Of a DNA stretch of 64,000 nucleotides, positions 16,605 to 24,387 are shown in pieces. How positions within the stretch are numbered: position 1 is the first letter of the stretch; each line of letters begins with the position of its first letter. A program made the translations under genes and the position numbers. Source of the DNA: Mesorhizobium sp. M8A.F.Ca.ET.218.01.1.1 (GTDB lineage Bacteria > Pseudomonadota > Alphaproteobacteria > Rhizobiales > Rhizobiaceae); NCBI RefSeq assembly GCF_004791165.1, contig NZ_SRUZ01000006.1, positions 1 to 64,000 on the forward strand, in the 5' to 3' direction. The notes under the pieces are model-generated. The model saw only the letters and a list, made by a program, of their open reading frames with translations. It did not search any database and was not told where the DNA came from.

Positions 16605-16645
16605 AGATATAGCAAAGATATATCCCTTCGCGGCATTGTAGACAA
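16605..16645 (-). promoter_or_regulatory. vapBC promoter and operator
   Basis: On the minus strand TTGTCT (16645-16640) and TATATC (16622-16617) are exactly 17 bases apart. On the plus strand the direct repeat AGATATA occurs at 16605-16611 and 16616-16622, one helical turn apart, and overlaps the -10 box; GATATATC (16617-16624) is also a palindrome. This is the expected layout for autorepression by VapBC. Confidence 0.7.
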
Positions 16646-16653
16646 GCCCGTGC

Positions 16654-17751
16654 TCACGGCGCACAAGCCGATTGTGGCATCGCCTGCAGCCGATAGACCT
16701 TGTCATCCGACTTCGTCTTGCCGTCGGCGGCTTTCGAGCACAGGTCGACGATTGCAATGCTGCTGTTGGGATTGGCCAGCATGATGGTTCCGTTGGCGCC
16801 GCGCTTGAGGAAGATTTCCTTTTGCGCGATGTCGCAGGAGAAATCGCTCATCTTGGCGCTCGCCGCGCAGCGCCACTGGTCGGCCTCGCCCTGGCAGGAA
16901 TAGGTCTGCGTGACCTTGGCCCCCTTCTGCCGCGTGGTGACCGAGATGGCGATGTCGGCGCCGTCGGGCCAGTTCGCGATATCGCCGCCGGAAGCGAAGG
17001 ATGCCAGTTCAACCGGTCCGCGGAACACCCGGATCGACTGCGTCAACTGGTCGGGATGCGAACTCATATGCGCGGCGTCATAGTCGTGCCCGTAGCAGAA
17101 GGCCTGATCGGGTTTGAACCGCTCGCGCAGTGGCGGCCCAAGCGCCGGGTCGATCGGATCGATGCGTGCGAACTCGGCCTTGCAGGTCGCCGCCGGCATC
17201 GGGTCGAGGCGAAAATTGTCGTCCTCCGAACCGAGCGCCTGCCTGACATATTCCGCCTTGCCGAGCTGCTCCTCCGAATCCGGATCGAGGTAGATATCGG
17301 AAGACAGGTCCGACAGGATCAGCCGGCCCTTGTCGTCGACCTTCAGCGACGCCAGCGTACGGTCGCAATCCATGCCGCAGCGGATCGGGCCCGATTTGTC
17401 GTCCTCGGACTCGTGATTGCACCAGCCGCCGGCCCATTCCGGCGCCTTGGCGCCACGCACCGTGGTGGTGAGGAAACCATTGTAGGACGTATCGGAATTC
17501 GCGCTCGGTTCCTCATTCGGACGGCTGACCGGATCATGGCCGTAGTAGAAGAAGATCCGCGCCACTTTCTGCTTCGGATGCGCCTTGAGGTGCGCCGCGT
17601 CATAGACCCGGCCGAAACAGGCGTCCGCCCCGTTGGGGCTGAGTTCGGTGAGCTTGAGCGTATCATCGGCAAAAGCAGAACCCACAAGTCCGCCAAGCAG
17701 TGCGGCGCCAAGTCCGGCGCCGGCGAACGTCTTCCATTCCCAGAACGCCAT
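16654..17751 (-). CDS. Secreted cysteine-rich hypothetical protein with an internal duplication
   Basis: A 365-residue protein with an N-terminal signal peptide (residues 1-28, cleavage after SAFA). The mature part consists of two homologous halves. CFGRVYDAAHLKAHP at 45-59 corresponds to CYGHDYDAAHMSSHP at 219-233, and FRLDPMPAATC at 180-190 corresponds to YRLQAMPQSAC near the C-terminus. Paired cysteines suggest disulfides in the periplasm. I do not recognise the family. The start ATG follows GGAGG. It is divergent from a second exported protein gene at 17857, with about 100 bp between, and nothing else indicates function. Confidence 0.75.
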   Translation of the reverse strand: MAFWEWKTFAGAGLGAALLGGLVGSAFADDTLKLTELSPNGADACFGRVYDAAHLKAHPKQKVARIFFYYGHDPVSRPNEEPSANSDTSYNGFLTTTVRGAKAPEWAGGWCNHESEDDKSGPIRCGMDCDRTLASLKVDDKGRLILSDLSSDIYLDPDSEEQLGKAEYVRQALGSEDDNFRLDPMPAATCKAEFARIDPIDPALGPPLRERFKPDQAFCYGHDYDAAHMSSHPDQLTQSIRVFRGPVELASFASGGDIANWPDGADIAISVTTRQKGAKVTQTYSCQGEADQWRCAASAKMSDFSCDIAQKEIFLKRGANGTIMLANPNSSIAIVDLCSKAADGKTKSDDKVYRLQAMPQSACAP

Positions 17752-17856
17752 GTGCCCCCCTCCTCCGCCTCGACAGGACGTAAGGTCAATTTATGCTAGT
17801 ATTGCGGCAGCGGCCACGCAAATTGCGCTGCGCCGGCAAGCCAGGGAGGGGACGCC

Positions 17857-18294
17857 ATGCGCCGACGTGACATGTTCCGGGCGGTTCTCGCCGGAGCCGG
17901 AACGCTTCTCGGCCTGCGGGCGGTCCGGGCGGCAACCACCGAGCCTGCCAGGCTGAAGGTCGTCTATCACCTCAGCGACCTCGACAAGGTCAATTTCGTG
18001 CTTGGCAACATCAAGAACCACTATGAGGGCACCGGCGGCAACGTCGAGATCGCGCTGGTCGTGCATGGTCCAGCCCTTGCCGGCTTCAAGTCGAAGGGCA
18101 TATCGGCGGCGATTTCGGGTCGCTTTGCCGGTCTTGTCCAGCAAGGGCTCGACCCGCATGCCTGCGGCAACACCATGCGCGGCATGGATATTACGCTCGC
18201 CGACCTGCTCGACGGCTTCCATGCCGCCGACCAAGGCGGCGTCGTCAAGCTCGCCGAATTGCAAAGCCAGGGCTATGTCTATCTCAGGCCTTGA
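17857..18294 (+). CDS. Exported DsrE-like protein
   Basis: A 145-residue protein with an N-terminal signal (MRRRDMFRAVLAGAGTLLGL, cleavage probably after VRAA) and a DsrE/DsrF-like fold: KVVYHLSDLDKVNFVLGNIKNHYEG, then VEIALVVHGPALAGF, then a Cys (HACGNTM) near residue 102 in the position of the sulfur-carrying Cys of DsrE proteins. The twin arginines resemble a Tat signal, but the spacing to the hydrophobic residue is not canonical. A role in periplasmic sulfur handling is possible. ATG 17857 follows GGGAGGGG. It may be cotranscribed with the SDR gene 70 bp downstream. Confidence 0.75.
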   Translation: MRRRDMFRAVLAGAGTLLGLRAVRAATTEPARLKVVYHLSDLDKVNFVLGNIKNHYEGTGGNVEIALVVHGPALAGFKSKGISAAISGRFAGLVQQGLDPHACGNTMRGMDITLADLLDGFHAADQGGVVKLAELQSQGYVYLRP

Positions 18295-18363
18295 AGCGGC
18301 ACCGCCTCGAATGCAAGGGTGGCAAGACCCGCCAACAATATCGGAATCCCCGGAGGAACAGCA

Positions 18364-19149
18364 GTGCCAGAGACAGCCCTTGGTCTTGTCATCCCCGATC
18401 TCGCCGGCAAGGCGGTGCTGGTCACAGGCGCCTCGACCGGCATCGGCGCGGCGCTCGCGCTCGCCTATGCCGAGCAGAAATGCAGGGTGGCGCTGCACTA
18501 CAATTCCAGCCGCGACGCCGCCGAGAAACTCGGCCAGACCATTCGCGACCGCGGCGGCGAGGTCTTCCTCGTCCAGGGCGATTTTTCTCTTCCCGCCGAT
18601 GTCGAGCGCGTCGTCGAGGACAGCGCGCGACATTTCGGCCGCCTCGACGGGCTGGTCAACAATGCCGGCGGCATGCTTGGCCGCATCCCCTATGCCGAGC
18701 AGACCGAGGCGCATTACGACGCGGTGATGGATCTCAACGCCCGCTCGGTGCTGACCGCCTCGCGCAAGGCGATGCCATGGCTGAAGAAACAGGGCGGCTT
18801 CATCGTCAACACCTCGTCGATCGCCGCGCGCAATGGCGCCGGCGGCGGCGCCGGCCTTTACGGCTCGGCCAAGGCCTTCGTCTCCAACGTCACGCGCGGC
18901 ATGGCCAAGGAACTGATCGGCTTCGGCATTCGCGTCAACGCCGTGGCGCCGGGCACCATCCTCACTCCCTTCCACGAACGCTATTCGACCGACGAGCAGA
19001 TGAAGGGCATGGTCGCCACCATTCCGCAGGGCCGCGCCGGCACGGCGCAAGATTGCGTCGGCGCCTATCTGTTCCTCTCATCGGACCTGTTGAGCGGCTA
19101 CATCACGGGCCAGGTGATCGAGGTCAATGGCGGCCAGTTGATGCCTTGA
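18364..19149 (+). CDS. Short-chain dehydrogenase/reductase (SDR)
   Basis: A 261-residue classical SDR: cofactor motif TGASTGIGA near residue 23, NNAGG near 98, catalytic Ser in NTSSIAARNG, and the YGSAK active site. It probably oxidises or reduces a hydroxyl or keto group with NAD(P)H, with substrate unknown. The start is GTG 18364, supported by GGAGGAA (18352-18358) five bases upstream; the frame is open from 18319 but without a ribosome site. It lies in a same-strand run with the DsrE-like gene upstream and the ABM monooxygenase 58 bp downstream. Confidence 0.88.
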   Translation: MPETALGLVIPDLAGKAVLVTGASTGIGAALALAYAEQKCRVALHYNSSRDAAEKLGQTIRDRGGEVFLVQGDFSLPADVERVVEDSARHFGRLDGLVNNAGGMLGRIPYAEQTEAHYDAVMDLNARSVLTASRKAMPWLKKQGGFIVNTSSIAARNGAGGGAGLYGSAKAFVSNVTRGMAKELIGFGIRVNAVAPGTILTPFHERYSTDEQMKGMVATIPQGRAGTAQDCVGAYLFLSSDLLSGYITGQVIEVNGGQLMP

Positions 19150-19207
19150 CCAGCGACCGGCATACTGGACACACTCCTTTCGCGCCAACCCTGGGGGAGA
19201 CGACGAC

Positions 19208-19516
19208 ATGTACGGACTGATCGGCAAGATGCGGGCGGCGCGCGGCCAACGCGACGCTGTCATGACTGTGCTGCGCGAGAGCACCGGCGCCCTGCCCGGC
19301 TGCCTGAGCTATATCATCGCCACCGACCCGGCCGACGCCGACGCGATCTGGGTGACCGAAGTGTGGACCGATCAGGCAAGCCACAAGGCCTCGCTGCAGC
19401 TTCCGGAAGTCCAGGCGGCCATCGCCAAGGCGCGGCCCTTCATCGGCGGCTTCGAGTTCCAGGTGGAGACGCATCCCGTCGGCGGCTTTGGGTTGGCTGA
19501 GGCCAAAACCGGCTGA
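19208..19516 (+). CDS. Antibiotic biosynthesis monooxygenase (ABM) domain protein
   Basis: A 102-residue single ABM-fold protein, like the quinol monooxygenase YgiN or small dimeric haem or quinone oxygenases. Typical segments are visible: GLIGKMRAARGQRDAVMTVL, GCLSYIIATDPADADAIWVTEVWTDQASHKASL. The cofactor and substrate are unknown. The ATG follows GGGGGAGA. It probably belongs to a transcription unit with the SDR gene just upstream, which would fit a small redox pathway. Confidence 0.85.
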   Translation: MYGLIGKMRAARGQRDAVMTVLRESTGALPGCLSYIIATDPADADAIWVTEVWTDQASHKASLQLPEVQAAIAKARPFIGGFEFQVETHPVGGFGLAEAKTG

Positions 19517-19584
19517 GGCGCCGGGACCTGCTTTTCCGGTACGCCGGGGTTCGCATTTTTCGCATCCCGGTCTAAGACCAGAGC

Positions 19585-20688
19585 ATGGATTCCGCGGCCG
19601 AGCAGCCACCTCCCGACCAGCCCGCCGTCGAGCGCATGACGCGGCTGGGCAAGCCTTGGCAATGGCTGATCCTGCTGGTTATCTCCGCGCTGTTTGCCGG
19701 TGCGCTGGAACTCGCCGCCTTGCCGGCGGCGCTGCTGATCGGACCGATGCTGGCGGCCATCGTCGCCGGCACCAATGGCGCCACGGTGCGTGTGCCGCGC
19801 CTTCTGTTCGGCTCCGCCCAGGCTATCGTCGGCTGCCTCGTCGCGGCTTCGATCTCGGCCGATATCTTTCCGGTCTTCTACAAGGAATGGCCGCTGTTCC
19901 TCGGCGTGGTGATCGCCACGGTCGCGGCCTCCAGCCTGCTTGGCTGGCTGATCAGCCGCTGGCGCATCCTGCCCGGCACCACCGCCGTCTGGGGCTCTTC
20001 GCCGGGGGCGGCTACCGCCATGGTGCTGATGGCCGGCGCCTTTGGCGCCGACCAGCGCCTTGTCGCCTTCATGCAGTATCTGCGCGTCATCTTCGTGTCG
20101 ATGACGGCGGCCCTCGTCGCCAAGATGTGGGTCGACACCTCGGGCATCGAGGTCCCGGCCATCGTCTGGTTCCCCGAGATCGATCCGCAACCATTCGCCG
20201 CCACGATCGGCATGGCAATCATCGGCGGCCTGGCCGGCAGGCTTTGCCGGCTGCCCTCGCCCTTCTTCCTCGGCAGCTTCATTTTCGGCACCATCATCCA
20301 TCTCGGTCTCGGGGTGCCGATGCAATTGCCGCAATGGCTGCTGGCGCTCAGTTACGCGATGGTCGGCTGGTCGATTGGCCTGAACTTCACCAGGCCGATC
20401 CTGCGCCATGCGGCGCGCGCGCTGCCGCAGATCATCGCTTCGATCGTCGCGCTGATCGCCTTTTGCGGCGGCCTTGCCTTTCTCATCAGCCGTCTCGCCG
20501 GCGTCGACCCGCTGACCGCCTACCTGGCGACCAGCCCCGGCGGCATGGACAGCGTCGCCATCATCGCCGCCGCCGCGCACAACGTCGACATCTCCTTCGT
20601 CATGGCGCTGCAGTCGGCGCGCTTCCTGATCGTGCTGATAGTAGGCCCGAGCATCGCGCGGCTGGTGGCCAGGAGCATCAGGACGTGA
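19585..20688 (+). CDS. AbrB-type (AbrB duplication) integral membrane protein
   Basis: A 367-residue membrane protein with about ten helices, arranged as two copies of the repeat called Gneg_AbrB_dup, often mis-named ammonia monooxygenase or AbrB regulator. Repeat signatures such as LLIGPMLAAIVAG and PGTTAVWGSSPGAATAMVLMA in the first half match LGSFIFGTIIHLGLG and TSPGGMDSVAIIAAA in the second. A transport role is likely, but the substrate is unproven. No DNA-binding domain is present despite the family name. It converges with the LysR gene, 18 bp apart. Confidence 0.85.
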   Translation: MDSAAEQPPPDQPAVERMTRLGKPWQWLILLVISALFAGALELAALPAALLIGPMLAAIVAGTNGATVRVPRLLFGSAQAIVGCLVAASISADIFPVFYKEWPLFLGVVIATVAASSLLGWLISRWRILPGTTAVWGSSPGAATAMVLMAGAFGADQRLVAFMQYLRVIFVSMTAALVAKMWVDTSGIEVPAIVWFPEIDPQPFAATIGMAIIGGLAGRLCRLPSPFFLGSFIFGTIIHLGLGVPMQLPQWLLALSYAMVGWSIGLNFTRPILRHAARALPQIIASIVALIAFCGGLAFLISRLAGVDPLTAYLATSPGGMDSVAIIAAAAHNVDISFVMALQSARFLIVLIVGPSIARLVARSIRT

Positions 20689-20706
20689 AAGCCCGGCACC
20701 GGCGAG

Positions 20707-21594
20707 TTACCGCGCCGCCGCGAGCCGTTCGGGAAGGAAATCGACGAAGACGCGCACCTTTGGCGACAAATGGCGGTTGGATGGCCACAGCATTCGGAAC
20801 TGGCCACGGCCATCGACCTGGTCGTCGAGCACGGTACGCAATTTTCCTTCGCTCAGCGCCTCGCGCACCAGGAAATCCGGCATGCAGGCGATGCCCAGAC
20901 CGGCGATCGTGGCGCCCTTCAAGGCTTCCATATTGTTGCAGGTCAACATCGAGCGGATCTCCGGCTCGGCACTCCCGGTGGCGAACGGCCACTCCAGCAG
21001 CCTGCCGCTGTTGAGATAGCGAAAATTTATGCCGAAATGCCTGATGAGGTCGGCCGGCGTGCCGGGCATGCCGTGACGGTCGAGATAGGACGGCGCCGCG
21101 CACAGCATCATGCGGAAGGGGGCAATGGGCCTCGACACCAATCGTGAATCGGGCAGCTCGCCGCTGCGGATGGCAACGTCGATGCCTTCCTCGATGACGT
21201 CGACGATGCGGTCGTTGAAGTCGATATCGAGCTCGATCTCGGGATAGCGCGCCATGAACTCCGACAGCACCGGCAGCAAGAGGTGGTAGGTGACGATCGG
21301 GGTCGAGACGCGAAGCCGCCCGCGCGGCGTCTCCCGTGTCCGCGACAGCATCGCCTCGGCATCGTCGATGTCGTCCAGGATGCGCCGCACGCGCTCATTG
21401 AACAGCTTGCCCTCTTCGGTCAGGCCGATCCGCCGCGTGGAGCGCTGCAGCAGCCGCACGCCGAGCTCCTGTTCGAGCCGCGCGACACTTTTGCCTACCG
21501 CTGAAGCGGAGATGCCGAGTGCCCGGCCGGCGGCGACGAAGCTGCCGAATTCGGCCGTGCGGGCGAAGGCCAGAAGGCCGCTGAGGCGATCCAT
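20707..21594 (-). CDS. LysR family transcriptional regulator
   Basis: A 295-residue LysR regulator with an N-terminal winged helix (residues 1-60; FGSFVAAGRALGISASAVGKSVARLEQELGVRLLQRSTR) and a periplasmic-binding-protein-like effector domain (about 90-290). It belongs to the CrgA/DhcR-like group often found next to exporters. It is divergent from a DHA2 MFS exporter, and the shared 147-bp gap contains an inverted repeat GACC-N6-GGTC (21667-21680). It most likely controls the exporter and itself. The inducer is unknown. Confidence 0.92.
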   Translation of the reverse strand: MDRLSGLLAFARTAEFGSFVAAGRALGISASAVGKSVARLEQELGVRLLQRSTRRIGLTEEGKLFNERVRRILDDIDDAEAMLSRTRETPRGRLRVSTPIVTYHLLLPVLSEFMARYPEIELDIDFNDRIVDVIEEGIDVAIRSGELPDSRLVSRPIAPFRMMLCAAPSYLDRHGMPGTPADLIRHFGINFRYLNSGRLLEWPFATGSAEPEIRSMLTCNNMEALKGATIAGLGIACMPDFLVREALSEGKLRTVLDDQVDGRGQFRMLWPSNRHLSPKVRVFVDFLPERLAAAR

Positions 21595-21666
21595 CGGGTT
21601 GCTCCATTCGAGCGTTTCAGTCCGTTATGTCGAGATATTTAACACTATTTTTCCGGAACTGTCGCT

Positions 21667-21680
21667 GACCTATCTTGGTC
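21667..21680. promoter_or_regulatory. Candidate LysR-regulator operator
   Basis: GACC (21667-21670) and GGTC (21677-21680) form an interrupted palindrome midway between the divergent LysR and MFS genes, resembling a T-N11-A LysR box only loosely. The gap is otherwise AT-richer around 21630-21655 (GAGATATTTAACAC), where a promoter is likely. Confidence 0.35.
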
Positions 21681-21741
21681 GTCATAGCGGCGCCGCGATT
21701 GCGCGGGCCGCCGGTGCAGACTGCTTCAGATAGGAAAATCC

Positions 21742-23277
21742 ATGACCTCGAAGACCACCAGCGGCCCAGCCGAGAGATGGCTCGTGCTTTTGTCGGTATG
21801 CCTTGCCGCCATGACGATGCCCCTGACCTTCACCGGCCCGGCCGTCGCGCTCTCCCGCATCGGGGCCGACCTCGGCGGCAGCCCGATCGCGCTCAACTGG
21901 GTGACCAACGCCTTCATGCTGACCTTCGCCGCCAGCCTGATGGCGGCGGGCGCGCTTGCCGACAATCACGGCCGCAAGCGGATCTTCCTCGCCGGTCTCG
22001 GCCTCTACGTCCTGGCATCGCTCGGCGCGATGCTGGCGCCCGACATCGCCTGGTTCGACATTTTCAGGGCAGCGCAGGGCTTGGGGAGTGCCCTGGCTTT
22101 CGCCGGCGGTGCCTCCGCGCTTGCCCAGGAATTCGAGGGAGCGCCGCGGCTGCGCGCCTTCAGCTTCCTCGGCACCAGTTTCGGCATCGGCCTCGCCTTC
22201 GGTCCGATCGCGTCGGGCCTGCTCATCGCCGCGTTCGGCTGGCGGTCGATCTTCCTCCTGGTCACCGCGCTTGCAATTGCAGCCGCCCTGCTGGGCCTGC
22301 GCACCATCAGGGAATCGCGTGATCCGGATGCGACAGGACTGGACTGGGCGGGCGCCGGCACGTTCACCGTCGCGCTGGCCTCGCTGACCTATGGCGTGCT
22401 GCAGGCGCCGCAGAGCGGCTGGGCCGATCCTCTCGTGATAACGCTTCTGGGCGTGGCCGTCCTTTGCTTTGTGCTGTTTGTCGTCGTCGAGCGGCGCGTG
22501 CGCCGGCCGATGCTGGATCTCACCCTGTTTCGTTATCCGCGCTTCGTCGGCGTGCAGTTCCTGGCGGCGGCGCCCGCCTATGGCTTCGTCGTCCTGCTCG
22601 TGCTTTTGCCGATCCGCTTCATCGGCATCGAAGGCATGGGCGAGATCAGGGCCGGACAATTGATGATCTGCCTCTCCGGGCCGTTGCTGGTCCTGCCCTT
22701 GCTTGCCGGCCAGCTGGCGCGCTGGATCGCTCCGGCCACCATCTGCGGCGCCGGCCTGCTCGTCGCCGCGGCCGGCCTGGTCTGGCTGAGCCTGACGCCA
22801 TCGGTCGGCGCCGCCCTGGTCGCGCCGCTGATCCTGATCGGCGTCGGCATCGCTCTGCCCTGGGGGTTGATGGACGGGCTCGCCGTCAGCGTCGTGCCGA
22901 CCGAGCGCGCCGGCATGGCCGTCGGCATCTTCAACACCACGCGCGTCGCTTGCGAGGGCGTGGCGCTGGCCATCGTCATGGCGACCCTGTCGGGCTTCAC
23001 CGCCGCTCAGCTCACCGCCCGGGGCGCGGCGTCTTCCAGCGATGCGTCCGCGGCGGCGCAATTGCTGGTGACCGGCAATGTCGGTGAAACGGCACGGCAT
23101 CTGCCCATGGCCGGCGCCACAGTTCTGGTCGAGGCCTACGAGACGGCGTTCGACAGGCTGCTGATCGTGCTGGCCGTAATCACCATCGTCACCGCCCTTG
23201 TCGTCTTTCTCGGCCTGCGGCGCGCATCGGCGGCGGAACACGAGGCGGTCCCGTTGCCGGCATGCCAGGAAGCGTGA
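21742..23277 (+). CDS. MFS exporter, DHA2 (EmrB/SmvA-like) family
   Basis: A 511-residue, 14-helix drug:H+ antiporter. Family signatures include LNWVTNAFMLTFAASLMAAGALADNHGRKRIFLAG, covering helices 2-3 with the motif-A loop, and the helix-5 motif LGTSFGIGLAFGPIASGLL. Likely substrates are amphipathic drugs, cationic biocides or plant metabolites. ATG 21742 follows AGGAAAA. Its divergent LysR neighbour is the probable regulator. Confidence 0.9.
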   Translation: MTSKTTSGPAERWLVLLSVCLAAMTMPLTFTGPAVALSRIGADLGGSPIALNWVTNAFMLTFAASLMAAGALADNHGRKRIFLAGLGLYVLASLGAMLAPDIAWFDIFRAAQGLGSALAFAGGASALAQEFEGAPRLRAFSFLGTSFGIGLAFGPIASGLLIAAFGWRSIFLLVTALAIAAALLGLRTIRESRDPDATGLDWAGAGTFTVALASLTYGVLQAPQSGWADPLVITLLGVAVLCFVLFVVVERRVRRPMLDLTLFRYPRFVGVQFLAAAPAYGFVVLLVLLPIRFIGIEGMGEIRAGQLMICLSGPLLVLPLLAGQLARWIAPATICGAGLLVAAAGLVWLSLTPSVGAALVAPLILIGVGIALPWGLMDGLAVSVVPTERAGMAVGIFNTTRVACEGVALAIVMATLSGFTAAQLTARGAASSSDASAAAQLLVTGNVGETARHLPMAGATVLVEAYETAFDRLLIVLAVITIVTALVVFLGLRRASAAEHEAVPLPACQEA

Positions 23278-23292
23278 TCATCGGCTAGGACA

Positions 23293-23607
23293 TCAGGTGA
23301 TGACGAGGCTCGCTATGTGGTCACCATCCAGGGTGAAAGTCATGTCGCCCTCGCCATTGAAGCCCTTGCCCTTGACGGCGATGCGGACGCGATAAGTGCC
23401 GTCCGCCGGCGTGATGCTGACGATGCCCAGACGTGACTTCACGCCGATATTGTCCGACTGGTTCCATCGCGCGATCTGCTCGCGACCCTGGAACGATCGA
23501 CCCCAGTCGCTCAGGAACGCGTTGTCGGCAAAGGTATCGAGAAAGGCGTCCGTGTCGCCACTGTTGGTGGCCTCGACAAAGCGGCGGATGGGATCCGGTG
23601 TGGTCAT
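23293..23607 (-). CDS. SnoaL/NTF2-like small protein
   Basis: A 104-residue protein of the NTF2-like fold: the opening PIRRFVEATNSGDTDAFLDTFADNAFLSDWG and the later AREQ-type FQGREQIARWNQSDNIG are typical of SnoaL-like nuclear transport factor 2 proteins. Members bind or isomerise small hydrophobic ligands. The ATG overlaps the esterase stop by one base (TGATG), so it is the last gene of an ATP-grasp/esterase/NTF2 operon. Confidence 0.85.
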   Translation of the reverse strand: MTTPDPIRRFVEATNSGDTDAFLDTFADNAFLSDWGRSFQGREQIARWNQSDNIGVKSRLGIVSITPADGTYRVRIAVKGKGFNGEGDMTFTLDGDHIASLVIT

Positions 23608-24383
23608 CAGTCCAGCCTGTGCATCAGGTCGTCATCCAGCCAGCGGCCGAAGAAATAGACCAGTTGCTTGTGCCACCACGGCCAGTCATGGCTGACGTCG
23701 CCGCCCCAATAGTCGACCCAGGCGGGAATGGACTTGTCGCGCAGGATCTGTTCCAGCTGGCGCGTCTCGACCAGCATGCGCTCTTCCCAGGCGCCCTGCC
23801 CGCAGCAGAAGATAAGCCTCAGCGCCTTCAGCCGCGCCAGCAATTTCGGGTCGACGATGCCGGGCAGATAATCGAGCGGCGAGTTGTAGAAGATGTCGCC
23901 GTCGAGCGCCTTGCCGAAGAAATCGCGGGCCGAATAGACACCCGACAGCGAGATGACGCCGCTGGCGAGTTCGGGAAATCGGAAGACGAAGTTCGAGGAA
24001 TGGTAGCCGCCCATCGAACAGCCTGAGAACAAGGGCTTCAGCCGCCGTCCGCCATTGGCCTGCGCGGCGGTTTCCAGGAATTCCGGCAGCGCCTCCTCTC
24101 GCACATAGCGGAAATAGGCCTCGTGGCGGGCGATGCGGTGCGCGGGGTCGGCACGCTTGTCGAAGAAGGATTCCGAATCGATGCCGTCCACCGTGAACAA
24201 CTGGATGCGGCCGGTGTCGATGAATTCGGCGAGCGCGCCCACCCCGCCGGAATCCTCGAACTGGTAGAACCGGCCCTGCGAGGTCGGGAACACCACGACG
24301 GGCCGGCCGGCATGGCCATAGCGCTTGTACTCCATGTCGCGGCCGAGATTGCGGGCGAAAGCCTTGTGATAGGAAATGTCCAT
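23607..24383 (-). CDS. Alpha/beta-hydrolase esterase of the EstA/esterase-D-like family
   Basis: A 258-residue alpha/beta hydrolase without a signal peptide. The nucleophile elbow is GCSMGGYHSSNF, the acid is probably in a segment following CCGQGAWEE, and the His is in DVSHDWPWWHKQL near the C-terminus. ATG 24383 lies four bases after the ATP-grasp stop; the longer start at 24416 would overlap that gene. It sits between an ATP-grasp ligase and an NTF2-like gene with no spacing, so it probably acts on the ligase product or precursor. The substrate is unknown. Confidence 0.85.
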   Translation of the reverse strand: MDISYHKAFARNLGRDMEYKRYGHAGRPVVVFPTSQGRFYQFEDSGGVGALAEFIDTGRIQLFTVDGIDSESFFDKRADPAHRIARHEAYFRYVREEALPEFLETAAQANGGRRLKPLFSGCSMGGYHSSNFVFRFPELASGVISLSGVYSARDFFGKALDGDIFYNSPLDYLPGIVDPKLLARLKALRLIFCCGQGAWEERMLVETRQLEQILRDKSIPAWVDYWGGDVSHDWPWWHKQLVYFFGRWLDDDLMHRLD

Positions 24384-24387
24384 GTCC

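Noticed and set aside
17857..17919. Twin-arginine signal on the DsrE-like protein
   Set aside because: RRRDMF lacks the normal spacing of the consensus SRRxFLK; a Sec signal explains it equally well.
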